From the NCBI GenBank assembly GCA_038502055.1, contig JAXRKN010000030.1, forward strand, positions 62,001-126,000: a stretch of DNA of 64,000 nucleotides. The letters run 5' to 3'. Of the stretch, positions 35,977-46,315 are shown piece after piece. The stretch comes from Tanytarsus gracilentus (Eukaryota; Arthropoda; Insecta; Diptera; Chironomidae). The translations under genes and the position numbers were made by a program. The first letter of the stretch is position 1. Every line of letters starts with the position of its first letter. The notes below the pieces were generated by a model. The model did no database searches. It was given only the letters and a program-made list of their open reading frames with translations, and was not told the origin of the DNA.

Positions 35977-38318
35977 ATGAGGTTAAAATTTTATTATTTT
36001 TGAATATTTAATTAATTAATTTTTATTCTTAGAATTTCACTTTTTACCCTCATCATTGCTGGTTTCGTTGTGTTCTCATCATCATCTTCTCCTCTCACCC
36101 TCAATTGTGATTTTTCTAATGATGGTTGGGATTCAGCAGTTCCGACGGTCTACAAATGCGAGGTCAAAAATTTAATGATAACCTCGAGAGAAAATTCTAC
36201 AATCACACACATCACCGGAAAGCAAAATTTAAACGAAAAAGTCACCGCTGTTCGAATTTTTAATCAAATTTGCAACTTTTTTCCACAAAATATTTTTAAA
36301 TTTTTTAAAGACATCGAAGCCGTTGCCGTGCAAAATTCTCAACTTAAAGATTTGACGAAAGCAGACTTGAAAGATTTCAAAAACTTGAAAAGTCTGTCTT
36401 TATACGGAAATGAACTAAAAATTCTTGAGTTTAGAATTTTTGAAGCCAATTTGAAGCTCGAGTTTTTATCTGTTTATGGGAACAAAATTCATTCAGTTGG
36501 AAGCGAAATTTTGAGACCATTAAAAAGTTTGAAGAAAGTTTTTTTCCACTCAAATATTTGTTTGGATTTTGACGCATTGAGTGAGGACGAAATCAAACTT
36601 TTAATGATGAAATTAACCAACGATTGCCCTCCAAGTTTTGAGTTGGAAAAAATCAAAGAAAAGGATGAAAAACTTGAAAAGTTTGAGAAAGATTTTGAGA
36701 AAATTTCACTCAAATTTTCAACTCTTAAAATTCAAATTAAAAATCTGGAAGACGCAAATAAAAATTTAGCAAAAAACAACCAAAATTCAACTTGTGGAAT
36801 TAATGAAAATTTAGCGTTTGAATTATCGAGATGTGATGCAAGATTGAAAGAATTAACGACAACAGTCACGAACTTTGATATCGAATGTGTTACTTTCATT
36901 GATGGTCATTGTGTTGCTGATGACGTCATCACTTTTTATGAGGAAATGAAAGTTAAATCAGTAAAGTTCAATGGAACAATTTTAACTCCTACGAAAGTCA
37001 CAACTTTGGAGATCTCTGGACGAAATTTTCATTACATGCCGGAAAACTTTGAATACTTTGGGAATTTAAAAAATTTGACAATCACACACACAAAAGTTTA
37101 TGGAATTGAAAAGTTTACTGCAAATTTAACAACTTTAAAGTTGACAAACAACAAAATTGAAAAAATTAAGGAAGTTCACATCGAAAGTTTAGAAATTTTA
37201 GACCTTTCACAAAATCAACTTGAAAAATTACCTGAAATCTTCTCAAATTTTCCAAACTTGAGAGAAATCTACCTAGACTTTAATTCAATTTCCACTCTGA
37301 GGTGGAAAATTTTCTCTCAAAATGCAATGCTTGAAAAAATTTCACTGCGAGGAAATAAATTAAGTCAAATTGGATCAAATTTAGAGATAATTGGATCGAT
37401 CGATGGTGATTGGGATGAAATGTGGAAAGTTGATAAAATTGATAGTGAAGATGTGACCACAATTTATCCGTTTTCAATTACTGAAGTTGATGGTCAAAAT
37501 TCAACCAAAAAAGGTAATTAACAGTTCTGTACAAAAATTTTAAACTAAGTAATTTTTAAAAAATTTCAGATTTAGGCCTTAAATTTCTCGATTTATCTGA
37601 AAACTTTTGCATTGATTCTCAGCATCCCGACAAAAGTTTGTCATCGATGGTCAAAATTTTCTCATCAAATTGCACAATTTGGATCGAAATTGTAGACAAA
37701 TTTCCACAAACAGAGTATATCGTTGATGATTTAGAGGTCGATGCTGAAAACACAAAAATTCATCAAAATTTCACTTCAAATTTGACAAAGTTCACGTCAA
37801 ACGATCAAAATTTGATATTTATGCCGAAAAATATACAAGAAATTTTTCCAAATTTAACTTTCGTTGAAATTTCACGTTCAAACTTACAAAAAGTTCCAAA
37901 TTTTTTCAATTTATTGGAAATATCAGTCTCCAAAAATGAAATTAAAAAACTTTACCCTGAAAACTTCGACAATTCTCTACAAATTGAAGTCATTGATGTT
38001 TCTTACAACAAAATTTCATTCTTACCTTCAAAAATTTTTGTGAAGCTTTTAAAATTAAAAATTATAAACCTCAACACGAATTACCTCACAATCCTCAACC
38101 ACGACATTATCGCAAAGAGCAACTCAATCGTCGAATTTCACTGCGCATCAAACAAACTCGAAGAAATTGATCCACAAATTGTTAAAAATTTAAAACATTC
38201 AAATTTAATCGATTTCAATGGAAATTTTTGTGTCGACAACAAATTCAAGCATGATGAACATAACGAGAAGAAAATTATGGAGATTTATGGTGAAATTGTT
38301 TTTAAATGTGGCGCATAA
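35977..38318 (+). CDS. Secreted modular leucine-rich-repeat protein with coiled coil (744 aa, 3 exons)
   Basis: Exons 35977-35981, 36033-37513 and 37570-38318. The first exon contributes only ATGAG; the 51-base intron that follows restores the codon AGA and yields a good signal peptide (MRISLFTLIIAGFVVFSSSS). Module 1 (about 40-200) ends in LRRs such as LKSLSLYGNELKILE and LEFLSVYGNKIHSVG. Residues 202-276 are a charged coiled coil. Module 2 (about 285-450) has LRRs such as LEILDLSQNQLEKLPEIF. Module 3 is in exon 3 and has IEVIDVSYNKISFLPSKIF. No membrane anchor is seen. LRR plus coiled-coil secreted proteins of this sort include the mosquito LRIM/APL1 complement-like factors, but the module order differs, so that is only an analogy. 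AATAAA is at 38327-38332. Confidence 0.8.
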
Positions 38319-38332
38319 AGGTGAAAAATAAA

Positions 38333-38617
38333 AGTCTAAATTGAAATTTTTTACAAAATTTCAGGTGTGGATTGAAAATTTTATAAAATTAATTTGAAAA
38401 TTCAAAAATTTATGCGTCATAGCTTAACAAAAATGTTTATTATTTACATTAATTTTTGGTTTAAAAATTACGAAAAAAATGTTCTTGAAACTTAACCCGA
38501 CCTTAAACTTTTCACGATCTGGTTCACTTTAACTACTCATTTATTGAGTAATGCTGCATTTCTCTCACGTACTTGATGTTTCTTTTTTCACATGAGGTTT
38601 TTTTTCTATTTTGACGT
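38333..38617. other. Short spacer before the fibulin-like gene
   Basis: A/T-rich; nothing recognised except that it must hold the upstream promoter of the first fibulin-like exon. Confidence 0.4.
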
Positions 38618-38664
38618 GTTGACTTCATTCATTATCGATCTTTCGGACAGTGAAGTTGACAAAG
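38618..38664 (+). promoter_or_regulatory. Duplicated 5' segment, copy 1 (upstream of exon 1a)
   Basis: A block containing TTCATTCATTATCGATC and AGTGAAGTTGACAAAG lies 17 bases before the ATG of exon 1a. Nearly the same block occurs at 39174-39217, at the equivalent place before exon 1b. It is probably transcription start region plus 5' UTR. The duplication is directly visible; its role as a promoter is inferred. Confidence 0.55.
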
Positions 38665-38680
38665 CTAAAAAATTCTTGTC

Positions 38681-41600
38681 ATGAAACTTTTAAGTTTTGC
38701 ATTGAAATTAATTTTTTTAGTGAGTCTAAAAAACTGTGCTGGTAAAAAAATTAATGAAAAATGTGAGTGAAAACTTATTTAAATAAAAAAAGTTCACGTT
38801 TTAATTTAAAATACTACTTTTAAATTTTTAAATTAATTTTTAATAATTTTACTTATAAAACTTTAATCAAATCCAAAACTGTAAAACACAAAAAATTCCC
38901 ATGAAATTTAATATTTTATTTTTGAAAATTTTTCTCTGACACTCGAAAAAATTTATAAAGCATTAAATTTTTTTTATTTCTCGCTTAACGAAGTTTAATT
39001 CATAAAATTAAAATAAAGAATGACATAATAAATGATTCTGTGTCTTTTATGACACAAGACAAAAATTTCTGGTTATAAGATTCAGGATTTTTTTATGTGA
39101 ACAATTATTGCGCAAAAAAAGTGTCTTTCGACCTCGCGTCTAGAGTTCTGTGCTCTATGTGTTGAGTATTATTGATTTCATTCATTATCAATCGTTCGCG
39201 GAGTGAAGTTGACAAAGATTTTAAAAAAGAATGAAAATTTTGAGGGTTTTGTTGATTTTAATTTTGATTGTTACTGGACAAGGTGCTAAAAGTATGAAAA
39301 TTTAATTTCAAAAAACTAAAATTTTCTTTATAAAATAAATTTTCACTAAAAAATTAAGCAAAAAAATTTACGGTTAAACTTCAGTCTTGAGTTTATTCCT
39401 AGACTTTTTTCTCATTATCAAATTTTGGTGTTTTTAGCAAAATTTATTCCCACGCGATTCATAAACAAAAAACTTTTTTAACCGTCATAAATTTCACGCC
39501 CAAAATAACTTCAGTAAAATTTCTCCCATGATCTTTTTTGTTATCAACCAAGACATTATTAGCGCAATTAAAAAAATCAGGTTATAAATCACACCTCAAA
39601 TGACATTAAAATTAATTAATCTTTCCTCGTAAATCATCACTTCAATGATCTCAATTTAAATTATTATCTGAAACAATTTAATTAAAAAATGGTGTTTCCC
39701 ATAGAACAATTTTTGGTTGAATTGATATCAATTTGACGTTAAATCCTTGTCAAAAAAATTTTTTGACATCAAATTGATATTAAATTTACATGAATTTGAT
39801 ATCAACAAAAAAATTTAATGTCAAATTTAATATCAAATTTGATGTCAATTTAATAGCAAGTAAAAAAATATTTTATTTGATATTAAATTAATGTTTTTTG
39901 AATATCAAATTTGATATAAATTTGATATTAAATTTTTTGACCAAAATTTCAATATCAAATTTTTACATTAATTTGATTTTGGTAAAAAAAATTTATATTA
40001 AATTTTTACATTAATTTGATATCAATTTTATATTAAATTTTTTGACCAAAAATTTTTTATTAAATTTTTACATTAATTTGATATCAATTTTATATTAAAT
40101 TTTTTGACCAAAAATTTTTTATTAAATTTTTACATTAATTTGTTATAAATTGTATAATATATTTTTTGACAACAATTTTTTATTAAATTTTTACATTAAT
40201 TTGATATAATTGTATATTAAATTTTTTGACCAAAATTTTTTATTAAATTTTTACATTCATTTGATATCAATTTAATATTAAATTTTTTGACCACAAATTA
40301 AATAGAAATTTTTTATATTAAATTGATGTCAATTTAATATAAAATAATTTGACCAGAAGTTTAATATCAAATTTTTACATTAATTTGATGTCAATTTGAT
40401 ATAATATATTATTTTTAAATTCAATGCAAAGTTGTGTTGCAAAAATTTAAAAAAAAATATTAGGTACATCAAGGTTCAAAGTTTATTATAAAGCATTTGG
40501 GAAAAAACGGTGCAACAAAATTTCCTTTAAATGTTGAATCAACTTAATTTTAGAAAAATATATTTCCTCTTTGTAAACACAAAAAGATGTAAATTTCTTC
40601 ATTCAATCAAATTTTTAATCTGAAAATTTTCTGTTATCTAAGCTCTTTATTGAAAGTTTTTTGAACAGTTTCCGTTTTTGCTTAAGTCGCTTTCCTTAAT
40701 TTTCTGATAATTTTTTCAAAAGTTCCTAAAATAAGCATCGAAAATAACATAAAGTAGAATAAACAATTTAAATTTCAGTTTAAATTTTTAGTTCCTTTCA
40801 TAAAATTCTAAAGATAATTATTGCTTCAAAATTTAAATATCTTTAACAAACCTGAGAAAAAAAATAAAGTTTGGTTCAAAATAATAAGAATGAGGATATT
40901 TTTTTTTGAAAGCTAAAAGATATTATCAAGAAATTAATAAGTATCTGCTTAAATTTTCACAAAAACTTTTTATTTATTATATAAGTCTTTAGCATTTTTG
41001 AAATTAAATTTATTAAAGTCTTGGTAGCTCAATGTTTACTCGCGCGAGTTTTAACAAATTCATCTTCTTGAAGACAGCGGTTCGAATCCTAGCAACGGCG
41101 GGTAAGCAAAAATAAGTTTAAGTTTCTAAAAAATATTCCTTTATCATTACAGAGCAAAAAACAACCAAGTCCCAGACCTGATATAGCAAAAAAACTTAAT
41201 TAAATTAAGTGTTCCACAAAAGTGGAAAATGAAATTTGACGTCAAATTTACATTAAATTGATAGCAAAATTTGACACAAAAAATTTTTTTAGAAAAAAAA
41301 AATCATATCAAAATTTGCTATTAAATTGATATAAATTTAATGTCAAAATTTGCTATCAAATCCATGTTAAATTTAATAGCAAAATTTGACCAAATATCGA
41401 CGAAGTTGCCCAAAAAATTTGCTATCAAAAATTGATATCAAATTGATATAAATTTGACACTGAAAATGTTCTGTGGGTTGTTTTATTTTTCCGAGTGGGA
41501 AAAATTCTTCCGAGTAATTAAGAAACTTTTATGAAGGAAAAAAGGACTCAAAAGCATCCCACAAAAGTTTTAACAAGAGAAAAGTTTCAATGAATTCTTC

Positions 41601-43591
41601 TGCTTGCTATCGAAATAAACGTAAAAGATGTCATTAGAGATGTCCGAACTTTTTTGTGATGTCGGTAACTTAGAAACTAAACAAAAAGGTGTTTAGGATT
41701 TTGACTTTTGTTTAAGATAAGTGAGGAGGGATTTTCTTCATGATCTATTAAGCAACATTTATTTTGTTTTGTAGGACGGTCAACTTGCCAAATAATCATT
41801 ACGTTTTTAAATAATAAATTTAAATATTTTTAGCCGCCTCAACTCTCAAACTTCTCAATTATTGCTGCTCAATTGGCTCACACCTACCCGAATGCACCAA
41901 CGAAGGTCTCAAGAGTGTCATGTCAAACCCTCCCCGCGGTTTATGTCGCGCCACTATGAGGCTCTGTTGTCTTCAATCACTTGAAAATGATTCAATCGAC
42001 TGCCGCAATGAGAGCAACACTTTTGATGTCACATCAACATGTGATGTTGGTTGCCGACTTGGAAGGATCATTAGCGAAAAAAGAGTTTCATGCGAAATTA
42101 TTGCGGAACTTACAAACGTCAACGAAACAATTAAGAAAACCATCAAAAGCTGTTGTGATGGTAAAAATAGATGTTCGAGTGGATTTAAATGGAGCGAAGT
42201 GTCAAGAGAGTGTGAAGACATAAATGAGTGTGAAATTGAGCTGAATGGATGTTATGAGGAGCAGACTTGTGAGAATTCAATCGGTTCGTATTATTGTGTG
42301 CCGAAAGGAGTGTGTAGGAAGGGTTTCGAGTTTGTTTGGAGGGAGGGAATATGCAAGAGAGTTGATGAGGGTGCTCAATCTTTAACAATTTTCAAAGAAC
42401 CTTCGCAGAAGAGCGAAAAAGTTCATGGAAATTTGCTCAGTGAAGATTTTTTTCACGATAAATCAAAAATAATTAATTTCACAAATTTTTCAAACAACAT
42501 CAACCATGAAATGATTTTCAATTATCCTCCGTACCTTCCAAGCAACGCATTTTCATCCTCAAGTGATCAAAAATTGCTGGCAAACAGATTTGGATCATTA
42601 ATTCAACGAGTTTTTGACTCAAGTGTTGCAGACTCGGCTCAATCAAGGGTTTTCGAATGCCCGAACGGATTTAGGGTTGGAGGCGATGGAAATACTTGTG
42701 AAGGTCAGAAAAATTATTTTTTAAAGTATTTAAACTTTTTATTTTGTTTAAGGATTTTTTGTGGGTTAATTTAGAACATTGCGAGATATTTTTAATATAA
42801 AATTATTAATTATCTTTCTGAAGCAGAAAAAAATTGTAATTTTTTTTTATTTTTTTCGTGAACAAAAATTTTCCATCTTCAAACTTTGCAGACAAAATTT
42901 TTTCAACGAATATTTTCGGCAATAAAAATATTCTGCCAAGTGCGGCTTTAAATTTGTGCCTTAATTATTTGATTTAATTTATTTTTAGACATTGACGAGT
43001 GCCAAGAAAATTCAGCATTATGTCAAGAGGAAATTTGCACTAATTTGATTGGAGGTTTCGGGTGTATTCAAGCTGGATGTCCAAAAGGTTATTCAATTCA
43101 TAGTCAAAAGAAAAACAATTCTAGGTAAAAATATATTTTTTTGCACGAACCTTTTGAAAAAATCCCAATCTAGAAAATGCGTTCGGCAACCTTGTAGCGA
43201 GGGCGACTGTCAATTAAGACCGAAATACTTGTTGTTCAAAACTTTGAAGTTAACAGAGGAAAAGCAAAAGTTGTCAAAGGAAATTCTGGTGAATGTCATT
43301 AGGACAAAATCATTTAAATTTTATGTGGATTTTAAAATTAATTTGGCGATTAAGGAAAAAGGTGTTGGAGTAAAAAAGGCAGACTTAAGTGATTTCGGGT
43401 GAGTTAGAAATTTAAATTGTGAACAAAAATTTAGGAATTTTTTTTTAAACAGAATTAAGCGACAACAAAATCTTGCTTTTGTCGTGCTGAAAAACCCACT
43501 CAATGGTCCACAAATAATTTTACTGAAAATCAGTTTGATGAAAAATGAAAAAGTGTTTGAAGTACACGAAATAAATATTTTTGTGAATTAA
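38681..43591 (+). CDS. Fibulin-like extracellular matrix protein (476 aa; alternative first exons)
   Basis: First exons 38681-38741 (1a) or 39231-39291 (1b), then 41834-42703, 42989-43124, 43174-43398 and 43453-43591. Both first exons are 61 bases, end in phase 1 and encode a signal peptide. The mature protein starts with an anaphylatoxin-like cysteine module (NYCCSIGSHLPEC, MRLCCLQSL, SCCDG). It then has a calcium-binding EGF domain (DINECEIELNGC, about 149-195), a linker of about 100 residues, part of another EGF (ECPNGFRVGG), a second full cbEGF (DIDECQENSALC, from 311) and a fibulin-type C-terminal module (about 370-476, FKFYVDFKINLAI...IILLKISLM). That order is the fibulin signature, with far fewer EGF repeats than fibulin-1. 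Fibulins link basement-membrane and elastic-matrix components outside the cell. Confidence 0.82.
39174..39217 (+). promoter_or_regulatory. Duplicated 5' segment, copy 2 (upstream of exon 1b)
   Basis: Second copy of the block seen at 38618-38664, ending GTGAAGTTGACAAAG 13 bases before the exon 1b ATG. The copies differ at a handful of bases around the middle (GATCTTTCGGACAG against AATCGTTCGCGGAG). Likely an independent transcription start for the same gene. Confidence 0.55.
39945..40400. repeat. 62-bp A/T-rich minisatellite
   Basis: The motif TTTTTACATTAATTTGATAT recurs with equivalent positions at 40008, 40070, 40132, 40193, 40253 and 40377, i.e. steps of 60-62 bases with one double step. 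Each unit also has ATTAAATTTTTTGACCA. Units are moderately diverged. The array is inside the inverted-repeat element. Confidence 0.85.
41018..41104 (+). ncRNA. tRNA-like (SINE-head-like) segment
   Basis: A TGGTAGCTCAATG stretch resembling an RNA polymerase III A box lies 58 bases before a perfect B box, GGTTCGAATCC (41079-41089), followed by GCAACGG. The spacing fits an internal pol III promoter. The acceptor and T stems do not pair properly, so it is not a working tRNA. The most likely reading is the tRNA-derived head of a SINE, or an old tRNA pseudogene, sitting within the larger element. Confidence 0.45.
41478..41833. other. Remaining 3' part of the fibulin-like first intron
   Basis: A/T-rich intron ending in the acceptor AAATATTTTTAG before exon 2. 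No other feature is recognised. Confidence 0.5.
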
Positions 43592-43601
43592 AAATATTTC
43601 T

Positions 43602-43733
43602 TTTAAAAAATTTGTTTGTAAATTTTCGAAATTAATTTCAAGATTTTAAACTTCTTTTTGAAGATTTTGAAAACACCCACAAAAATGTAATAAATCATTT
43701 TGACCATGGTGAATAAGAAGCAGCCTAAAAACA
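43602..43733 (-). CDS. Doubtful terminal exon of a small membrane peptide
   Basis: On the minus strand an acceptor-like CTGTAG is followed by an open frame encoding LFLGCFLFTMVKMIYYIFVG, then a lysine-rich end (FKIFKKKFK...), stop at 43602. It would enter in the same phase as the second exons of the 61- and 90-residue genes, and likewise is a hydrophobic helix. No convincing first exon with ATG was found between here and 44390, so this may be chance open A/T-rich sequence. Confidence 0.2.
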
Positions 43734-44314
43734 ATCCTACAGGTTTTCCCAGCACATGAAAATAAAAAAGTTTAAAAATATTTTTTAACTCACGTAAAAT
43801 TTTGCATGAGTCAAAATATTTATTTAATCTTCAAAAAATGGATGTTGAAGAAAAAATTATTTAAAATTATCTAAAAATTAAAAAATGCGCTTCCGATTCT
43901 TTTTTACAATTTTTTGCAAATTTTTTTTTTGTTTCTTATCTCCAAGTCAACTAAAGTATTTAGACCATATTAAATGTTCGTGCACGTAGGCAATCATCCG
44001 CAAGGAATTTTCATTGCGTCTTCTTCGAAGCCCGGAAAAGTTTGTAAAGCTTTCGAGTAAAATTTCACGTCCTTCAACCTACAGATTTGCTTTTAATGTA
44101 TAATTTGTTGAACATTCCCACTCTTAATATTTTTTAGCCATTAAAGTAGCAACTTCGACTTTCCGGTGAAAATTTTGATTTGGTAGATTGGGAGGGTATT
44201 AAATAACCAAAGAAAATCTATCGCGGCTGTATTAGTTCGTATCTCGGTTAATTTTCTGTCAATTTGTTCATATTGAAATGAGAATTAAAAGTGAAATAAT
44301 TTAATTAAAATTTT
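43734..44314. other. Spacer between the fibulin-like and Windei-like genes
   Basis: The two genes converge here. Nothing supportable is seen apart from the AATAAA of the Windei-like gene on the minus strand (44320-44315). Confidence 0.4.
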
Positions 44315-44392
44315 TTTATTAAAAATCAGGAAATTGTTTTCAATTTTAATTATGAAGTTTTATAAACATTTTTTTAATTATAAAATCAATTT

Positions 44393-46315
44393 TTATTCCC
44401 AACTTTTAGCTTCGCTAAACTCGGTAAATCGTCGATGACAGTCGATACCTCGAACAGCAAAATAAAACTTTTGACCCTCTCCAAATTGACTTAAAGTGAC
44501 TGCCATGGGCAACAAAAGTGCATTTGCCTCACCAACAACTTTCCAACCGTCATTTTTTATCCCACTCGTGACATCATAAGCATAAATTTCATACTTTAAC
44601 ATATCCGCGTGGTTCGAATCCAATCCTTCAATGTTCCACAGCAATTTTATTCCTTTCTCAGCCTGTTTAACGTCTATTTTTGGTTGTGGTGGAATTTTCT
44701 TGCTGTTCGGCTTCACGAATTGATAAGGTTTCGATGGAAGGGGTGGTGGAAGTTGAATGCATGGTGAAGGAAAGGAAAGGTTAGAAGATGAATTTAAAGA
44801 ATTCAACGGTGGTGTTGAAGAAGCGAGTGGGAGTGAAGTTTCCCTCTGAGAATCTTCAATTGGCTTTGAGGGATTTAAAAATTGCTGATGAATTGTTGAA
44901 GATTTTCCAATCGGAATTGGCGACTTTAAAGTGGATTTGTTTGGTTTTGATTTTTCATCAGTTGAATTTTTATGCCGTGAAAACTTTTCGGCAGCATTTG
45001 GAAGATTTTCTAGAATATCAAGTTTATTAAAAGGCAAATTCGCTGTTGAAGGTTTGACGATGCTTGTTGGAACTTCGAAAGATTTTTCAGACAAATTGTC
45101 TTTGTCAATTTTTGCACGCTTTGTTGGAGTTGAAGAGTCTTGATTTGATTCCTCACCTTTACCTGATTTTCGTTTGTTTGAGGCGATCTGAATTTCAACT
45201 TTTTCAAAACCTTTTAATTGAGGTTGATCACTCTGATTTTTTGATCCACTAGCAATATCGTTTATCTTAGGATCAGAATCGACCGTTTGAGACTCATTTT
45301 CACTACTTTGAGCTTCTGATGATCTGAGAACACCGTTTGATGAAATTTTATTTTGACTTTTTTCAACCGTGTCATTCTCTTTCTCATTGGTAGTTTTAGC
45401 ACTTGTTTTACTTTTTTTCTGGGATTTTTGACGATGTGTTTCAAAATCTCGAGTTTCATCAAATTCTTCATCATTTCTTGACTTTGAAGCAGAATTTTTG
45501 TTTTTTCTTGATTCTTCAGAAATTTTTTTGTTACTTTTTCTTCTGCTTTTATCATTTTTCTTTCGATTTCTTCCTTCATCTTCACTTGAGTCCTCATACA
45601 CTGTTGAGTTCAGCGACATTAAAGGTTTTGTTATTTTTTTAACTTCATTTTTCTGTCTATTTTCTAACTCAGCTCTTCTTCTTGCTCTGGGTCTTGGTAT
45701 TGGTGCTATTTCAGGTGATGGACTTTTGACTGGTGATCGATTGAATGGATTTCGACAATCAATTTCTTCCTCGCTTAAATCAATGGTTGGTATTATGCCG
45801 GGCATGATTTCTTGCTGATAAACCTGAAGACCAACATCACGAACTACTTTTAACACTTGAACTGATTCATTAGGTAAGTCACGAAGTCTTCTCATAACTA
45901 GATCATGAGCAAGTTGTAAATCAAAATAATGTTTGTTCGTGTCCGCTAATCTTGTTCTTAAGTTTTTAATCTCTAAAACAAGACGGTCGAGAATTCCTTG
46001 AAGTTTTTTATTTTTCTCTCGATAAACGATCGCTTCAGTTATTTTGAGGCTTAAAAGTTCATCAAAATCATCTCGAGAGAGTTTTCCTCCTCGCCCTCGA
46101 GAGAATTTTTTAGCAAAACTCAAATCGATTGGAGCGAAATCGGTAGTTTCACTTATTTTAGTGTGAAGTGATTGTGGACAGCTGTTCAATGGCTCATTCT
46201 CATCTTCACTCTCATTGTTGGATGTTATGATTGTTGCCGATGCTTCAATTTCATCGAGGAAATCATTCAATTCTATTTCGGTTTGATTTGATGTTGATGG
46301 AGTTGATGAAGACAT
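44393..46315 (-). CDS. wde: Windei/ATF7IP (MCAF) homologue, SETDB1 cofactor (640 aa, single exon)
   Basis: One uninterrupted frame. The N-terminal 70 residues are acidic. Residues about 72-150 (GKLSRDDFDELLSLKITEAI, then a long basic helical stretch) correspond to the ATF7IP coiled-coil region that binds the H3K9 methyltransferase SETDB1/Eggless. The middle (about 190-540) is disordered and rich in Ser, Lys and Glu, with basic clusters suited to nuclear import. The C-terminal 100 residues are the ATF7IP-type fibronectin III domain: IKLLWNIEGLD, GWKVVGEANALLLPMAVTL, QKFYFAVRGID. The known role is to stabilise and guide SETDB1 for heterochromatic H3K9 methylation. It is much shorter than Drosophila Windei (over 1,000 residues), the loss being in the linker. 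A TTTTTTACTAG acceptor-like site just upstream suggests a 5' UTR intron. Confidence 0.88.
   Translation of the reverse strand: MSSSTPSTSNQTEIELNDFLDEIEASATIITSNNESEDENEPLNSCPQSLHTKISETTDFAPIDLSFAKKFSRGRGGKLSRDDFDELLSLKITEAIVYREKNKKLQGILDRLVLEIKNLRTRLADTNKHYFDLQLAHDLVMRRLRDLPNESVQVLKVVRDVGLQVYQQEIMPGIIPTIDLSEEEIDCRNPFNRSPVKSPSPEIAPIPRPRARRRAELENRQKNEVKKITKPLMSLNSTVYEDSSEDEGRNRKKNDKSRRKSNKKISEESRKNKNSASKSRNDEEFDETRDFETHRQKSQKKSKTSAKTTNEKENDTVEKSQNKISSNGVLRSSEAQSSENESQTVDSDPKINDIASGSKNQSDQPQLKGFEKVEIQIASNKRKSGKGEESNQDSSTPTKRAKIDKDNLSEKSFEVPTSIVKPSTANLPFNKLDILENLPNAAEKFSRHKNSTDEKSKPNKSTLKSPIPIGKSSTIHQQFLNPSKPIEDSQRETSLPLASSTPPLNSLNSSSNLSFPSPCIQLPPPLPSKPYQFVKPNSKKIPPQPKIDVKQAEKGIKLLWNIEGLDSNHADMLKYEIYAYDVTSGIKNDGWKVVGEANALLLPMAVTLSQFGEGQKFYFAVRGIDCHRRFTEFSEAKSWE

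Larger units (their letters stand above)
39698..41477. mobile_element. 1.8-kb inverted-repeat-bounded element in the fibulin-like first intron
   Basis: The left end (39698, CCCATAGAACA...ATATCAATTTGA) and the inverted right end (41477, CCCACAGAACA...ATATCAATTTGA) form imperfect terminal inverted repeats of about 40 bases. A possible TGTTT target duplication lies at each side, one base off at the right. The left interior (39710-40420) is a 62-bp minisatellite, and similar GATATCAAAT-type sequence recurs at 41220-41460 in inverted sense. Between them is ordinary A/T-rich DNA and a tRNA-like segment. No coding capacity. It looks like a non-autonomous or foldback DNA element; the class cannot be told from sequence alone. 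Confidence 0.65.

Noticed and set aside
38720..38725. Strong GTGAGT donor inside fibulin-like exon 1a
   Set aside because: It would be phase 0 and incompatible with exon 2, whereas GGTAAAA at 38741 is phase 1 and matches exon 1b.
41018..41104. Functional tRNA gene
   Set aside because: The B box is perfect, but the acceptor stem and T stem do not pair and no anticodon arm of normal form can be drawn. Kept only as tRNA-like.
44788..45818. Several plus-strand open frames of 60-106 residues
   Set aside because: All are antisense to the Windei-like coding sequence; the Ser/Lys-rich minus frame with FnIII and coiled-coil domains is the real one.
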